The notes under the pieces were generated by a model. That model did not search any database. It was not told the origin of the DNA and worked only from the letters and a program-made list of their open reading frames with translations. Positions 1-7,113 of a DNA stretch of 20,123 nt are shown here, one piece after another (position 1 is the stretch's first letter; every line of letters starts with the position of its first letter). Position numbers and translations under genes: made by a program. This stretch comes from Euryarchaeota archaeon UBA257 (GTDB lineage: Archaea > Thermoplasmatota > Poseidoniia > Poseidoniales > Thalassarchaeaceae), in the NCBI GenBank assembly GCA_002498985.1, contig DAJO01000038.1, forward strand, positions 1-20,123, given 5' to 3'.

Positions 1-1
1 A

Positions 2-2635
2 TTCCCAATGGACGAGTGTGCAGATACAGATACTGATGGCGATGGTTTACCTGACACAATAGTAACTGGTTGTACAACATCTCTAACTGAGGACGCTAAT
101 GATGACAACGATCAAGATGATGACGTCGATGATCCGTTCCCATTAGATGATGCAGAATGGGATGATACAGATTCTGATGGAATTGGTAACAATGCAGATA
201 CAGATGACGATGGTGACGGAACGCTAGACGTCAACGATGTATGGCCTCTAGACCTATGTGCTGCAAACGACTTTGACAGTGATGGACTACCTGACACAAT
301 AGTAGCAGGTTGTACAACAACTCTGACTGAAGACTTAGATGACGATAACGACGGTGTTGACGATCTAACTGATGCTTGTCCTTACGATGCTAACGAGCAA
401 GTAGACACTGACGGTGACGGATTCTGTGACAACCAAGATACTGATGACGACAATGACGGTACATACGACTTGAATGACGCTTACCCATTGGATGCATCAG
501 AGCAGACTGATAATGATGGTGATGGAATTGGTGACAATGCAGATACTGACGACGACAACGATGGTGTTGACGACGCTCAGGATGCATTCCCTAACGACCC
601 TTCAGAAACTTCTGACTTCGATGGTGACGGCCTTGGTGATAATGCTGACTTAGATGATGATGGCGATAACGTACTGGATGATGTTGATCCGTTCCCACTA
701 GATGGAAGTGCTTGGGTCGATACTGATGGTGACGGTATTCCAGATTACACAGGTCCACCACCATTCTCGGGAGACTTCGAGGGTGGAGCAGTTGGTGGAA
801 TCTGGCAAACATCTAGCTTAGCCACATACCCAATGACTGCGGACAGTGGTTCTCCAATATCTGGAGCTTACTCTGCTATGTCAACGAACCAGGGTGTAAG
901 TAACTCTGCTTCTGGAACTAAAATTTCCTTGACTAACATGGTTAATGATACAGATACGGATGGAGACGGTATTGCTGACGCAGCATCGTACTCATTCGCT
1001 TACTCAGTGTCATCTGAAGCTGGATGGGATTTCTTGGTATTCTGTATCGATAACGATGCAAACTGTCAGAGAACATCTGGATATGAGATGCGCTGGGCTG
1101 GTGTACTAAATGGTGTATACTCAGGAACTGTTGACGCAGGTGCGCACACGTTCACATGGAATTACTGGAAGGATGGCGTTATAAGCAGCAATGCAGATAC
1201 TGCATGGATTGACGACGTTACAATGTCTGTACCTCAAGGAATCACAAATGCTGATCTTGATGACGACAATGACGGTGTAAATGACGACATGGACTTAGAT
1301 TCAGTAGATCCTTGTGTCGGTCTTGACACAGATGGTGACGGAATGACTGACAGCCTAGGTACTAGTATGTTGAATGGTTCCGCTTGTGATGCATCAATGT
1401 ACACAGTTGACGATGATGATGATAATGATGGTTGGACTGATACAGAAGAAGCTACATGTGGTTCTGACAGTCTTGATGTCAACGATATGCCTGCTGATTA
1501 TGACATGGACATGGTTTGTGACGTTACTGACTTAGATGATGACAACGACGGTTTCAATGATGATGTAGATGCATTCCCAATGAACAGCAGTGAAGCGATA
1601 GATACTGATGGAGATGGTATTGGAAACAATGCAGATTCTGACGATGACGACGATACTGTGACCGATGGTCTAGATGCGTTCCCACTTGACTCAAGTGAAT
1701 CTAACGACAACGATGGTGACGGTACTGGAGACAATGCAGATACTGACGATGACAACGATGGATGTCTAGATGCTGATGATGCATTCCCAATGGATGCATC
1801 AGAGTGCATTGACACTGACGGAGACATGCTTGGAGACAATGTAGATCCTGATGATGATGGTGATGGAGTAGCTGACGTAAGCGACCCATTCCCATTAGAT
1901 GCATCTGAGAGTTCAGACAACGACGGAGATGGTGTTGGTGACAATACTGACACTGACGACGACGGTGACGGAGTTGACGATGTGGACGACATGTTCCCAT
2001 TAGATCCATTAGAATCCGAGGATTTGGATATGGATGGTCAAGGTGACAACTCTGATGCAGACGATGACGGAGATGGAGTCAATGACGGTATTGACGCATT
2101 CCCAACCGACGCATCTGAGTGGGTCGACACTGACGGAGATGGTCAAGGTGACAACTCTGATGCAGATGATGACGGTGACGGAGTTGACGATGTAGATGAT
2201 GCATTCCCAATGAACCCATCAGAATCTAACGACTTAGACGGTGACGGTCTTGGAGACAATGCTGACAGCGATGACGACGGAGACGGTGACGCAGATGATA
2301 CTGATCAATTCCCAACAGATGCATCCGAGTGGGATGACACTGACGGTGATGGAATCGGTAACAACGAAGATACTGACGATGACGGTGATGATGTAAGTGA
2401 TGATGTAGAAGATTCTTGTGGATCTGACAGCATGGATTCATCATCTGTACCATCTGACTTCGATGGAGACGGAATATGTGACGTTCTTGACTTAGATGAC
2501 AATGACGGACCACTGGCTAACGATGATGGCGGAGATGAGCCTGGATTCGGTGAATCTGTACCAGGATTCCCTGCATTATTCGCTGCTATCGCTCTAATCG
2601 GTGCTGCTCTAATCGGCCGCCGCAGAGACGACTAA
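2..2635 (+). CDS. Asp-rich thrombospondin type 3-like repeat surface protein with PGF-CTERM-type tail (5' partial)
   Basis: This is the C-terminal part of a large secreted or cell-surface protein. The frame is open to the left edge (codons Phe-Pro precede the ATG at 8) and these residues fit the repeat consensus, so that ATG is internal and the signal peptide lies outside. Numbering from it gives 875 residues. Residues 1-248 and about 412-835 are calcium-binding-type DxDxDGxxD repeats, mostly 35 residues long with 'D-x-F-P-x-D' starts. Residues about 250-410 form a different, Asp-poor beta-sandwich or jelly-roll-like domain ending in 'TAWIDDV'. The tail has PGF at 852-854, a hydrophobic helix and RRRDD, the tripartite architecture of PGF-CTERM sorting signals. 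By family knowledge such proteins bind calcium and are lipid-anchored after cleavage by an archaeosortase; that role here is inferred. Phe is almost always TTC, unlike the neighbouring genes. A strong terminator follows. The ligand or exact function is unknown. Confidence 0.9.
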   Translation, partial: FPMDECADTDTDGDGLPDTIVTGCTTSLTEDANDDNDQDDDVDDPFPLDDAEWDDTDSDGIGNNADTDDDGDGTLDVNDVWPLDLCAANDFDSDGLPDTIVAGCTTTLTEDLDDDNDGVDDLTDACPYDANEQVDTDGDGFCDNQDTDDDNDGTYDLNDAYPLDASEQTDNDGDGIGDNADTDDDNDGVDDAQDAFPNDPSETSDFDGDGLGDNADLDDDGDNVLDDVDPFPLDGSAWVDTDGDGIPDYTGPPPFSGDFEGGAVGGIWQTSSLATYPMTADSGSPISGAYSAMSTNQGVSNSASGTKISLTNMVNDTDTDGDGIADAASYSFAYSVSSEAGWDFLVFCIDNDANCQRTSGYEMRWAGVLNGVYSGTVDAGAHTFTWNYWKDGVISSNADTAWIDDVTMSVPQGITNADLDDDNDGVNDDMDLDSVDPCVGLDTDGDGMTDSLGTSMLNGSACDASMYTVDDDDDNDGWTDTEEATCGSDSLDVNDMPADYDMDMVCDVTDLDDDNDGFNDDVDAFPMNSSEAIDTDGDGIGNNADSDDDDDTVTDGLDAFPLDSSESNDNDGDGTGDNADTDDDNDGCLDADDAFPMDASECIDTDGDMLGDNVDPDDDGDGVADVSDPFPLDASESSDNDGDGVGDNTDTDDDGDGVDDVDDMFPLDPLESEDLDMDGQGDNSDADDDGDGVNDGIDAFPTDASEWVDTDGDGQGDNSDADDDGDGVDDVDDAFPMNPSESNDLDGDGLGDNADSDDDGDGDADDTDQFPTDASEWDDTDGDGIGNNEDTDDDGDDVSDDVEDSCGSDSMDSSSVPSDFDGDGICDVLDLDDNDGPLANDDGGDEPGFGESVPGFPALFAAIALIGAALIGRRRDD
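131..751 (+). repeat. In-frame 105-nt repeat block (first array) with one 135-nt unit
   Basis: Repeat units of the surface protein start at 131, 236, 371, 476, 581 and 686. Those at 131, 371, 476 and 581 are exactly 35 codons. The unit at 236 is 45 codons, with an extra segment containing 'TIVAGCTTTLTED'. The last is cut at 22 codons where the beta-sandwich domain begins. A second 45-codon unit would occupy -4 to 130, so the array enters from beyond the left edge. Conservation is mainly at the protein level, with many synonymous differences between units. Confidence 0.85.
752..1234 (+). other. Beta-sandwich (jelly-roll-like) domain inserted between repeat arrays
   Basis: These codons encode residues about 249-409 of the surface protein, a Ser/Gly/aromatic-rich segment that interrupts the acidic repeats. 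The pattern 'SGAYSAMS', then 'SFAYSVSSEAGWDFLVFCID', then 'GAHTFTWNYWKDG' and 'ADTAWIDDV' resembles the adhesive or carbohydrate-binding-like beta-sandwich domains of many secreted prokaryotic proteins. One short DTDTDGDGIAD repeat-like loop lies inside it. I cannot name the exact domain family or ligand from the sequence alone. Confidence 0.55.
1568..2407 (+). repeat. Eight consecutive 105-nt (35-codon) in-frame repeats
   Basis: Eight units start every 105 nt at 1568, 1673, 1778, 1883, 1988, 2093, 2198 and 2303, with no insertion or deletion. Each encodes 'D-x-F-P-x-[DN]-x-x-E', then a DxDGDGxGDN loop and a DDDxDG loop, as in thrombospondin type 3 calcium-binding repeats. Neighbouring units differ at many third positions, so this is a long-standing protein repeat rather than a recent DNA duplication. 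Confidence 0.9.
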
Positions 2636-2648
2636 ATCTAATTTAGTC
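2630..2648 (+). other. Perfect inverted repeat spanning the stop codon
   Basis: GACTAAAT (2630-2637), a three-base spacer CTA and ATTTAGTC (2641-2648) form an 8-bp perfect inverted repeat. The TAA stop of the repeat protein (2633-2635) lies inside the left arm. It sits just 5' of a larger terminator-like hairpin and could be a second small stem of the 3' end. It is A/T-rich, so a chance origin is possible. Confidence 0.4.
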
Positions 2649-2657
2649 GGACGTAGA

Positions 2658-2702
2658 ACCTGAGTCGGGAGCTTTTGCTCCCGGCTTAGGTCCAATTTTT
2701 TT
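2658..2702 (+). terminator. Hairpin plus T-tract terminator of the surface-protein gene
   Basis: A 15-bp stem (2658-2672 with 2677-2691, containing two G-U pairs) closes a TTTT loop. Two bases after CCAA comes a run of seven T (2696-2702). This has the form of an intrinsic terminator and lies 22 nt after the stop codon. Archaeal RNA polymerase can terminate at T-runs alone, so the stem may also protect the mRNA 3' end. It separates the repeat-protein gene from aIF5A. Confidence 0.75.
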
Positions 2703-2770
2703 ACGCTCTATCTGAGCAATACTTCGGGTAATACTGATAAGGTGCTGTCCAACCACTTGGTTTGATATAC

Positions 2771-3157
2771 ATGCCAGGCACCAATAGAGTAGAAATTAGA
2801 ACACTAAAAGTTGGACGTTATGTGGCTTTAGAAGAAAGTGCTTACAAAATTCTAAGCATGTCTAAATCAAAACCTGGAAAGCACGGTTCAGCCAAAGCAA
2901 GAATTGAATTAGAGGATATTTTCACCGGTCAAAAAAGAAGCCATGTAGGGACAGTTACAGATAACATCTATGTTCCAGTTATTGAGAAAGGTTCTGCAAT
3001 TATCACTCATATTCAAGGTACAGAGGTCCATGCTATGGATAGCAAAACCTACTCTACACTAATTCTACCTTTAGATCCAGAAATGAATTTAGAGTCAGGT
3101 GGCGAAATTCAGTGGATGGAAGCTATGGGACGCTATAGAATTACAAGAGACCATTAG
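2771..3157 (+). CDS. eif5A: Translation initiation factor aIF5A
   Basis: This is the archaeal homologue of eIF5A/EF-P, which binds the ribosome and relieves stalling at difficult peptide bonds. The 128-residue length is normal for the family. The N-terminal SH3-like domain holds the modification loop 'SKPGKHGSAK', in which Lys37 of GKHG is the expected hypusine (or deoxyhypusine) site; the C-terminal half is the OB-fold. The opening 'VEIRTLKVGRYV' is typical. I chose the ATG at 2771. A TTG three codons upstream (2762) is in frame but adds only Met-Ile-Tyr. No clear Shine-Dalgarno sequence precedes either, so the mRNA may be leaderless. The gene follows the terminator at 2658-2702 and is first in a same-strand group with the transporter and SurE. 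No hypusine-synthesis gene is in the window. Confidence 0.95.
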   Translation: MPGTNRVEIRTLKVGRYVALEESAYKILSMSKSKPGKHGSAKARIELEDIFTGQKRSHVGTVTDNIYVPVIEKGSAIITHIQGTEVHAMDSKTYSTLILPLDPEMNLESGGEIQWMEAMGRYRITRDH

Positions 3158-3233
3158 AGATAATATCCCTAACTACTTCCTTAATAGGTTAAGTTAAGCC
3201 TTTGAAGCCCTTGCATGATTCAGAGGTCATGTT

Positions 3234-4190
3234 GTGAATTCTGCTCAAGTATCTACGCCTAGGAGTGCATGGGTACTACTTTTTGTAGCATTATTTGCAG
3301 TCTCAAGTGCTGGTGCTGTTCTCCAATCAATGACTGAAGTTCCACCTATTCTTCGTGCATCTTGGAGAATGCAAGGGACAGCGTTAATTCTATTGCCTGG
3401 TTTTATTTATCAATTATACAACACTGATAGAAGTGTTTTCGAATTAAAAGATATGCTAATTATATTAATATCAAGTATTTTCCTTGCAGCACATTTTGGT
3501 TCTTGGGTGTGGTCACTAGATCATACAAGTTTAGTACATAGTCTTCTTTTTGTCACCAGTCATCCATTAGTTGTAGTTCTCTTGATGCCTATTTTAGGTT
3601 TAGAAATTAGGAGAGGGCATATTCTTGGTGCATCTATAGGTTTCTTTGGTGCGGCCTTAACTTTGAAAGATATTGATTCTGGTGGTGAAGTAACTTTGAT
3701 TGGAAATTTATTTGCATTCATTGGTGCAGTGACAGTTGTAGGCTATCTTTTCTCAGGAAGGTATCTAAGATCTGAAAGAAATATGCCATTGTTCATTTAT
3801 GCCTTTCCAGTTACTTTTCTTTCATCATTATGGTTAACTCCTACCTCATTAATTCTTGAAGGTACCAGTTTTTCTCAAGTGGTGCCTGAAGTTTCAGTAT
3901 TTGGATGGATTGATATCAGCTGGATAATATGGGTAGGGTACTTATCATTAGGTCCAGGTTTACTTGGGCATACGGGAATAAATGCTGTATTACGCTGGTT
4001 TTCTCCACTAATAGTCTCTATTGCTTTATTATTTGAACCAGTCATTGGAGGATTCATCGGTTATATTTGGAATGGTGAAATTTCATTAGGTATCTGGACC
4101 GTTATAGGAGGTTTTATGATGCTAATTGGAGCAATATTGGTGAAATTTGAAGAGTCGAATGAACAAAATAGTGATGAATCGCCTTCATGA
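3234..4190 (+). CDS. EamA/DMT-family membrane transporter
   Basis: The 318-residue protein has about ten hydrophobic segments arranged as two halves (about 12-155 and 165-305), the layout of the EamA (drug/metabolite transporter) superfamily. The first half carries 'LRASWRMQGTALILLPG' after the first helix, a position where the family usually has a conserved Arg-containing helix start. Paired Gly-rich helices such as 'GASIGFFGAALTLKD' and 'VIGGFMMLIGAILV' close each half. The C-terminus is a short polar tail. Substrate cannot be predicted; members export amino acids, sugars or nucleotides. The start is GTG at 3234, supported by the Shine-Dalgarno-like GAGGT at 3223-3227, six bases upstream. 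It lies 76 nt after aIF5A and 22 nt before the chosen SurE start, so co-transcription is plausible. Confidence 0.85.
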   Translation: MNSAQVSTPRSAWVLLFVALFAVSSAGAVLQSMTEVPPILRASWRMQGTALILLPGFIYQLYNTDRSVFELKDMLIILISSIFLAAHFGSWVWSLDHTSLVHSLLFVTSHPLVVVLLMPILGLEIRRGHILGASIGFFGAALTLKDIDSGGEVTLIGNLFAFIGAVTVVGYLFSGRYLRSERNMPLFIYAFPVTFLSSLWLTPTSLILEGTSFSQVVPEVSVFGWIDISWIIWVGYLSLGPGLLGHTGINAVLRWFSPLIVSIALLFEPVIGGFIGYIWNGEISLGIWTVIGGFMMLIGAILVKFEESNEQNSDESPS

Positions 4191-4212
4191 ACTAATGGTT
4201 CCTCCGAGTGGT

Positions 4213-5142
4213 ATGAGCAAACCAGCATTGTTTATCACAAATGACGATGGTATTGAAGCCCCTGGAATTCAGGAGTTAATTAGGCAATTAAATATAGAGG
4301 GTTTTCCTCTTTTTGTTTTAGCACCATCTACGGAACAATCTGCTACAGGTATGCGTATTTCTGTTCGTAAAAAATTGAAAGTCAAAAATAGACAAGATAT
4401 TGCTGATAAATTACAATCAGATGAAAAGATCCCTCTGAAAATGTATTCTCTAGATGGTTCACCGTGTGACTGTGTAATTGCAGCACTTGATGGTGGGATA
4501 GGTATGTTAGAGCCTGATTTGATGCCAACAATGTGTATTTCTGGAGTCAATCAAGGACCAAATATTTCAGTCGATATCATGCACTCAGGAACGGTTTCCG
4601 CTGCAAGAGAAAGTGCACTCTATGGGTTACCATCAATAGCAGTAAGTTTGGCTACATATGAGCATAGTAATTTCGAATACTCTGTTAAAGGCGCTATAAA
4701 AATAATGCAATCTTGCCTTGATTTTTTGCCTAAGGTGCCATCAGACTTCCTTAGGAAGAATGGTTCGAAATCAGTAGTAGAATTAAATCCCAATCTTGAG
4801 TCTATAAGAAATAATTTCGCTCTTGGAAATATCTTTTTGAATCTCAATGCACCAGTTAAATGGAATGGGGATTACAATACTGTGTCTCTAGGTTCTCGTT
4901 GGTATAGAAATGCAATCAAAAGTCACGATTTAGATGATGGTTCTATGGCATTTGAGGTTGGTGCAGCCGAAATAGTAGAAGAAGAAATTCCAGGGACTGA
5001 TTGTTTCTCTGTGAATTCAGGAGAATACGCTATATCTCCAATCTCTTCATGGCCAGTTAATCATCCATTAGGAATTACCAGAGATGTTCTAGATGCAGCG
5101 ACAAAATCTGATGGAAATGGTCTGCCTCACTGGTTAAGTTAG
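4213..5142 (+). CDS. surE: 5'/3'-nucleotidase SurE
   Basis: SurE is a divalent-metal-dependent phosphatase that dephosphorylates nucleoside 5'- and 3'-monophosphates. The N-terminal 'ITNDDGIEAPGI' (Asn10, Asp11, Asp12) supplies the metal-binding acids. 'SGVNQGPNIS' (GPN at 115-117) and 'HSGTVSAARESALYGLPSIAVS' split as SGTVSAARE (125-133) are the other family signatures. From the ATG at 4213 the protein has 309 residues, slightly longer than many SurE proteins, through extra sequence in the second half. Start choice is by family alignment. In-frame ATGs at 4195, 4174 and 4159 and a TTG at 4147 lie upstream; 4174 and earlier would overlap the transporter gene. No convincing Shine-Dalgarno site decides between them. 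The stop overlaps the convergent TrmY gene by 4 nt. Confidence 0.93.
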   Translation: MSKPALFITNDDGIEAPGIQELIRQLNIEGFPLFVLAPSTEQSATGMRISVRKKLKVKNRQDIADKLQSDEKIPLKMYSLDGSPCDCVIAALDGGIGMLEPDLMPTMCISGVNQGPNISVDIMHSGTVSAARESALYGLPSIAVSLATYEHSNFEYSVKGAIKIMQSCLDFLPKVPSDFLRKNGSKSVVELNPNLESIRNNFALGNIFLNLNAPVKWNGDYNTVSLGSRWYRNAIKSHDLDDGSMAFEVGAAEIVEEEIPGTDCFSVNSGEYAISPISSWPVNHPLGITRDVLDAATKSDGNGLPHWLS

Positions 5143-5726
5143 AGCTTATCTAATTCATATTGAGTAATAGCTATGCAAGAATGTCCCTGTAACCATTTTT
5201 CTCCCAATGATATTTTGTCATATGTATCGAGAATATCTTTTTCATACTCATTGAAAGGTAAATCATCTGAAAGAATAATACCAATTTTCTCAACAATATT
5301 TTTTTCAGTGATATTAGTTCCATCCGCATCTAAGATATTAATTTCTACATTATCTTTAGTCCATGATTCAATTGTATCTGTTATGTCTCCACCAGAGTGA
5401 AAAATACCCTGCGTGATTTCCTGGAAACGACCTACTGGAGGAATTGGTAATTTCATTATGGCCTTTATTTGCCCTGCAATTGATCTTTCATCAGGCCTTA
5501 CTCCTGCTAGTGTAGTCCCGTCAAATAAGATTCTTCTGTCAGGCCCCTCACCACCTTGCAGATGTAAAGTGATTAGCGAATCATTCCTTATACCGTGTGA
5601 AAGAAAAAGCGCAGAATTAATGGCTCTAACCAAGACATCCATTCTTCCCGATCCCGGCAAATCATTGAGATTCAGTTTACCTGAACTGGGTGCTCTGTGA
5701 CCTATAATTGCGTAAAAGCGCTTCAA
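5139..5726 (-). CDS. trmY: tRNA (pseudouridine54-N1)-methyltransferase TrmY
   Basis: TrmY is a SPOUT-fold enzyme that uses S-adenosylmethionine to make N1-methylpseudouridine at position 54 of archaeal tRNA. The signatures are 'FYAIIGHRAPSSGKLNLNDL', 'GRMD' (27-30), 'LFLSHGIR' (40-47) and 'PDERSIAG' (78-85); the C-terminal 'SLGEKWLQGHSCI' fits the cofactor-knot region. I chose the TTG at 5726 (195 residues). It gives an N-terminus that lines up with known family members, which begin a few residues before the IGH motif. It is also preceded by GGTGAT, complementary to the archaeal 16S rRNA tail, and the SRP54 stop codon TGA lies within this site. The ATG at 5762 would add 12 residues and overlap srp54 by 32 nt; I consider it less likely. 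The gene follows srp54 and appears translationally coupled to it. Confidence 0.9.
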   Translation of the reverse strand: MKRFYAIIGHRAPSSGKLNLNDLPGSGRMDVLVRAINSALFLSHGIRNDSLITLHLQGGEGPDRRILFDGTTLAGVRPDERSIAGQIKAIMKLPIPPVGRFQEITQGIFHSGGDITDTIESWTKDNVEINILDADGTNITEKNIVEKIGIILSDDLPFNEYEKDILDTYDKISLGEKWLQGHSCIAITQYELDKL

Positions 5727-5735
5727 AGAATCACC
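5727..5735 (-). promoter_or_regulatory. Shine-Dalgarno site containing the srp54 stop, for trmY
   Basis: On the minus strand the sequence reads GGGTGATTC directly before the TTG at 5726. GGTGAT matches the complement of the archaeal 16S rRNA 3' tail, and its TGA is the stop codon of srp54. This layout suggests that ribosomes ending srp54 re-initiate on trmY. The assumed anti-Shine-Dalgarno sequence is the general archaeal one; the 16S gene is not in the window. Confidence 0.6.
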
Positions 5736-7089
5736 CAAGGTCAAAATCCGCGTCATCGACATTCATCATAGATTGCATTTGTCTTCGCATCTTCCTATCT
5801 CCTTTCATGCCTTTCATCATCTTTCTAGATTTGTTCCATTGACCGATTAAATCTTTAACATCTTTATCAGTACATCCAGAACCTTTTGCTATTCTCTTAA
5901 TTCTACTATGCTTCAGTAATAATGGTTCATCTTTTTCCTGTTGAGTCATAGAATCCATAATTACTCTATATTTTTCTAGATTCTGTTGCATTTGTTTTTT
6001 CTGACCTCTTCCAAGAGCCCCCATCCCCCCAAACATAGTGTCGGGAAGATGAGACATAAGCTTGTCAACAGTGCCAATTTTACTCATCATTTCCATTTGA
6101 GAATACATGTCAGTTAGTGTAAATCTTCCTGACATCAATCTTTGGGCTAATCTCATTGCTTCTTCTTGATCAAGATCTCCAGGTGCTAAATCAATCAGCC
6201 CCTTAATATCGCCCATTCCTAAAAGCCTAGAAATAAATCTATCAGATTCGAATTTTTCCAAATCCTTTACCTGTTCTCCTTCTCCAACGAATACAATTGG
6301 TGCACCAGTAGTTGCTACTGCTGAAAGCGCTCCACCTCCTCTGGCTGTACCATCTAATTTCGTAACTATAGTTCCAGTTACTCCGACTAAATCGTGGAAT
6401 GTTTGTGCAACTTTACCTGCCGCTTGTCCTACTTGCGCATCAATAACTAGGAATCTTTCTGTGGCATTAGCAATCTCTGCTATATTTATCAATTCTTGAC
6501 GTAATTCGTCATCCAAGCTATCTCTACCTGCTGTGTCAATAATTACAACATCTGAATTTCCTACTTTCTTTAGGCCATTTTTGACAATTTTAGAAGCATC
6601 TTTTTCATCAGGTTCTCCATAAACTTCTATATTAGTACCTTCTAATAATTGACATAATTGTTGATAAGCTCCTGGTCGGTGAACGTCTGCTTCAATAACT
6701 CCAACTTTTACTCCGTGTCTTCTTCTCCACCAATCCGCTATTTTTGCAGTTGTAGTAGTTTTTCCTTGACCATATAGACCAACCATCAGTATAGTCTCAT
6801 TATGTGGTTTAATTTCCCTTGGAGGGCCTAGAATTCTTACTAATTCTGAATAAATTAGATTCATAGCGTGTGTTTCTAATTTCAATCCTGGAGGTTTTTC
6901 ATCCTCTAGCATCCTTCTTTCTATTCTTTCTGTAATTTCTTTTGTTTGCCTTACGTTGAAATCGGCTTCTAATAAGGCTCTTCTAAGTGAGCGACTAAGG
7001 TCCTTTACAGATTCTTCATCGACCTTCCTTTTACCCTTCAATAAACCAACCGAACCAAGAATTCGATTCTTGAACCCTTCGAGTGCCAC
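5731..7089 (-). CDS. srp54: Signal recognition particle protein SRP54
   Basis: SRP54 is the GTPase subunit of the signal recognition particle. It binds 7S RNA and emerging signal or membrane sequences and docks with FtsY at the membrane. The 452 residues cover the whole protein: N domain (about 1-90), G domain (about 95-300) and Met-rich M domain (about 310-445). Visible GTPase motifs are GLYGQGKT (104-111), 'DVHRPGAYQQL' (135-145), DTAGR (185-189) and TKLDG (243-247) followed by 'TARGGGALS'. The M domain carries 'RIKRIAKGSGC', the RNA-binding helix signature. The start is GTG at 7089; GAGGT lies almost directly before it, too close for an ideal ribosome-binding site. It is followed by trmY on the same strand and is divergent from the membrane-protein gene, 24 nt away. 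Confidence 0.96.
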   Translation of the reverse strand: MALEGFKNRILGSVGLLKGKRKVDEESVKDLSRSLRRALLEADFNVRQTKEITERIERRMLEDEKPPGLKLETHAMNLIYSELVRILGPPREIKPHNETILMVGLYGQGKTTTTAKIADWWRRRHGVKVGVIEADVHRPGAYQQLCQLLEGTNIEVYGEPDEKDASKIVKNGLKKVGNSDVVIIDTAGRDSLDDELRQELINIAEIANATERFLVIDAQVGQAAGKVAQTFHDLVGVTGTIVTKLDGTARGGGALSAVATTGAPIVFVGEGEQVKDLEKFESDRFISRLLGMGDIKGLIDLAPGDLDQEEAMRLAQRLMSGRFTLTDMYSQMEMMSKIGTVDKLMSHLPDTMFGGMGALGRGQKKQMQQNLEKYRVIMDSMTQQEKDEPLLLKHSRIKRIAKGSGCTDKDVKDLIGQWNKSRKMMKGMKGDRKMRRQMQSMMNVDDADFDLG

Positions 7090-7113
7090 AACCTCGGGTA
7101 ATGTTAGTGTGGT

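Noticed and set aside
1568..2407. Regular 105-nt periodicity as a possible CRISPR or DNA satellite
   Set aside because: The repeats are in frame, diverge at third positions and have no spacer/repeat alternation, so they are a protein repeat array.
112..2513. Several Ser- or His-rich open frames on the minus strand across the repeat protein
   Set aside because: They are the complement of GAT/GAC-rich repeats (TCA, TCG and similar codons) with no start context; they mirror the repeat period of the real gene.
3229..3237. Mini-ORF ATG-TTG-TGA overlapping the GTG start of the EamA transporter
   Set aside because: The Shine-Dalgarno-like GAGGT is only one base from this ATG but well placed for the GTG; a two-codon frame by chance is likely.
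5173..5700. Plus-strand open frames opposite trmY
   Set aside because: They lie fully inside trmY, which has strong family motifs; their products match nothing and lack ribosome-binding sites.
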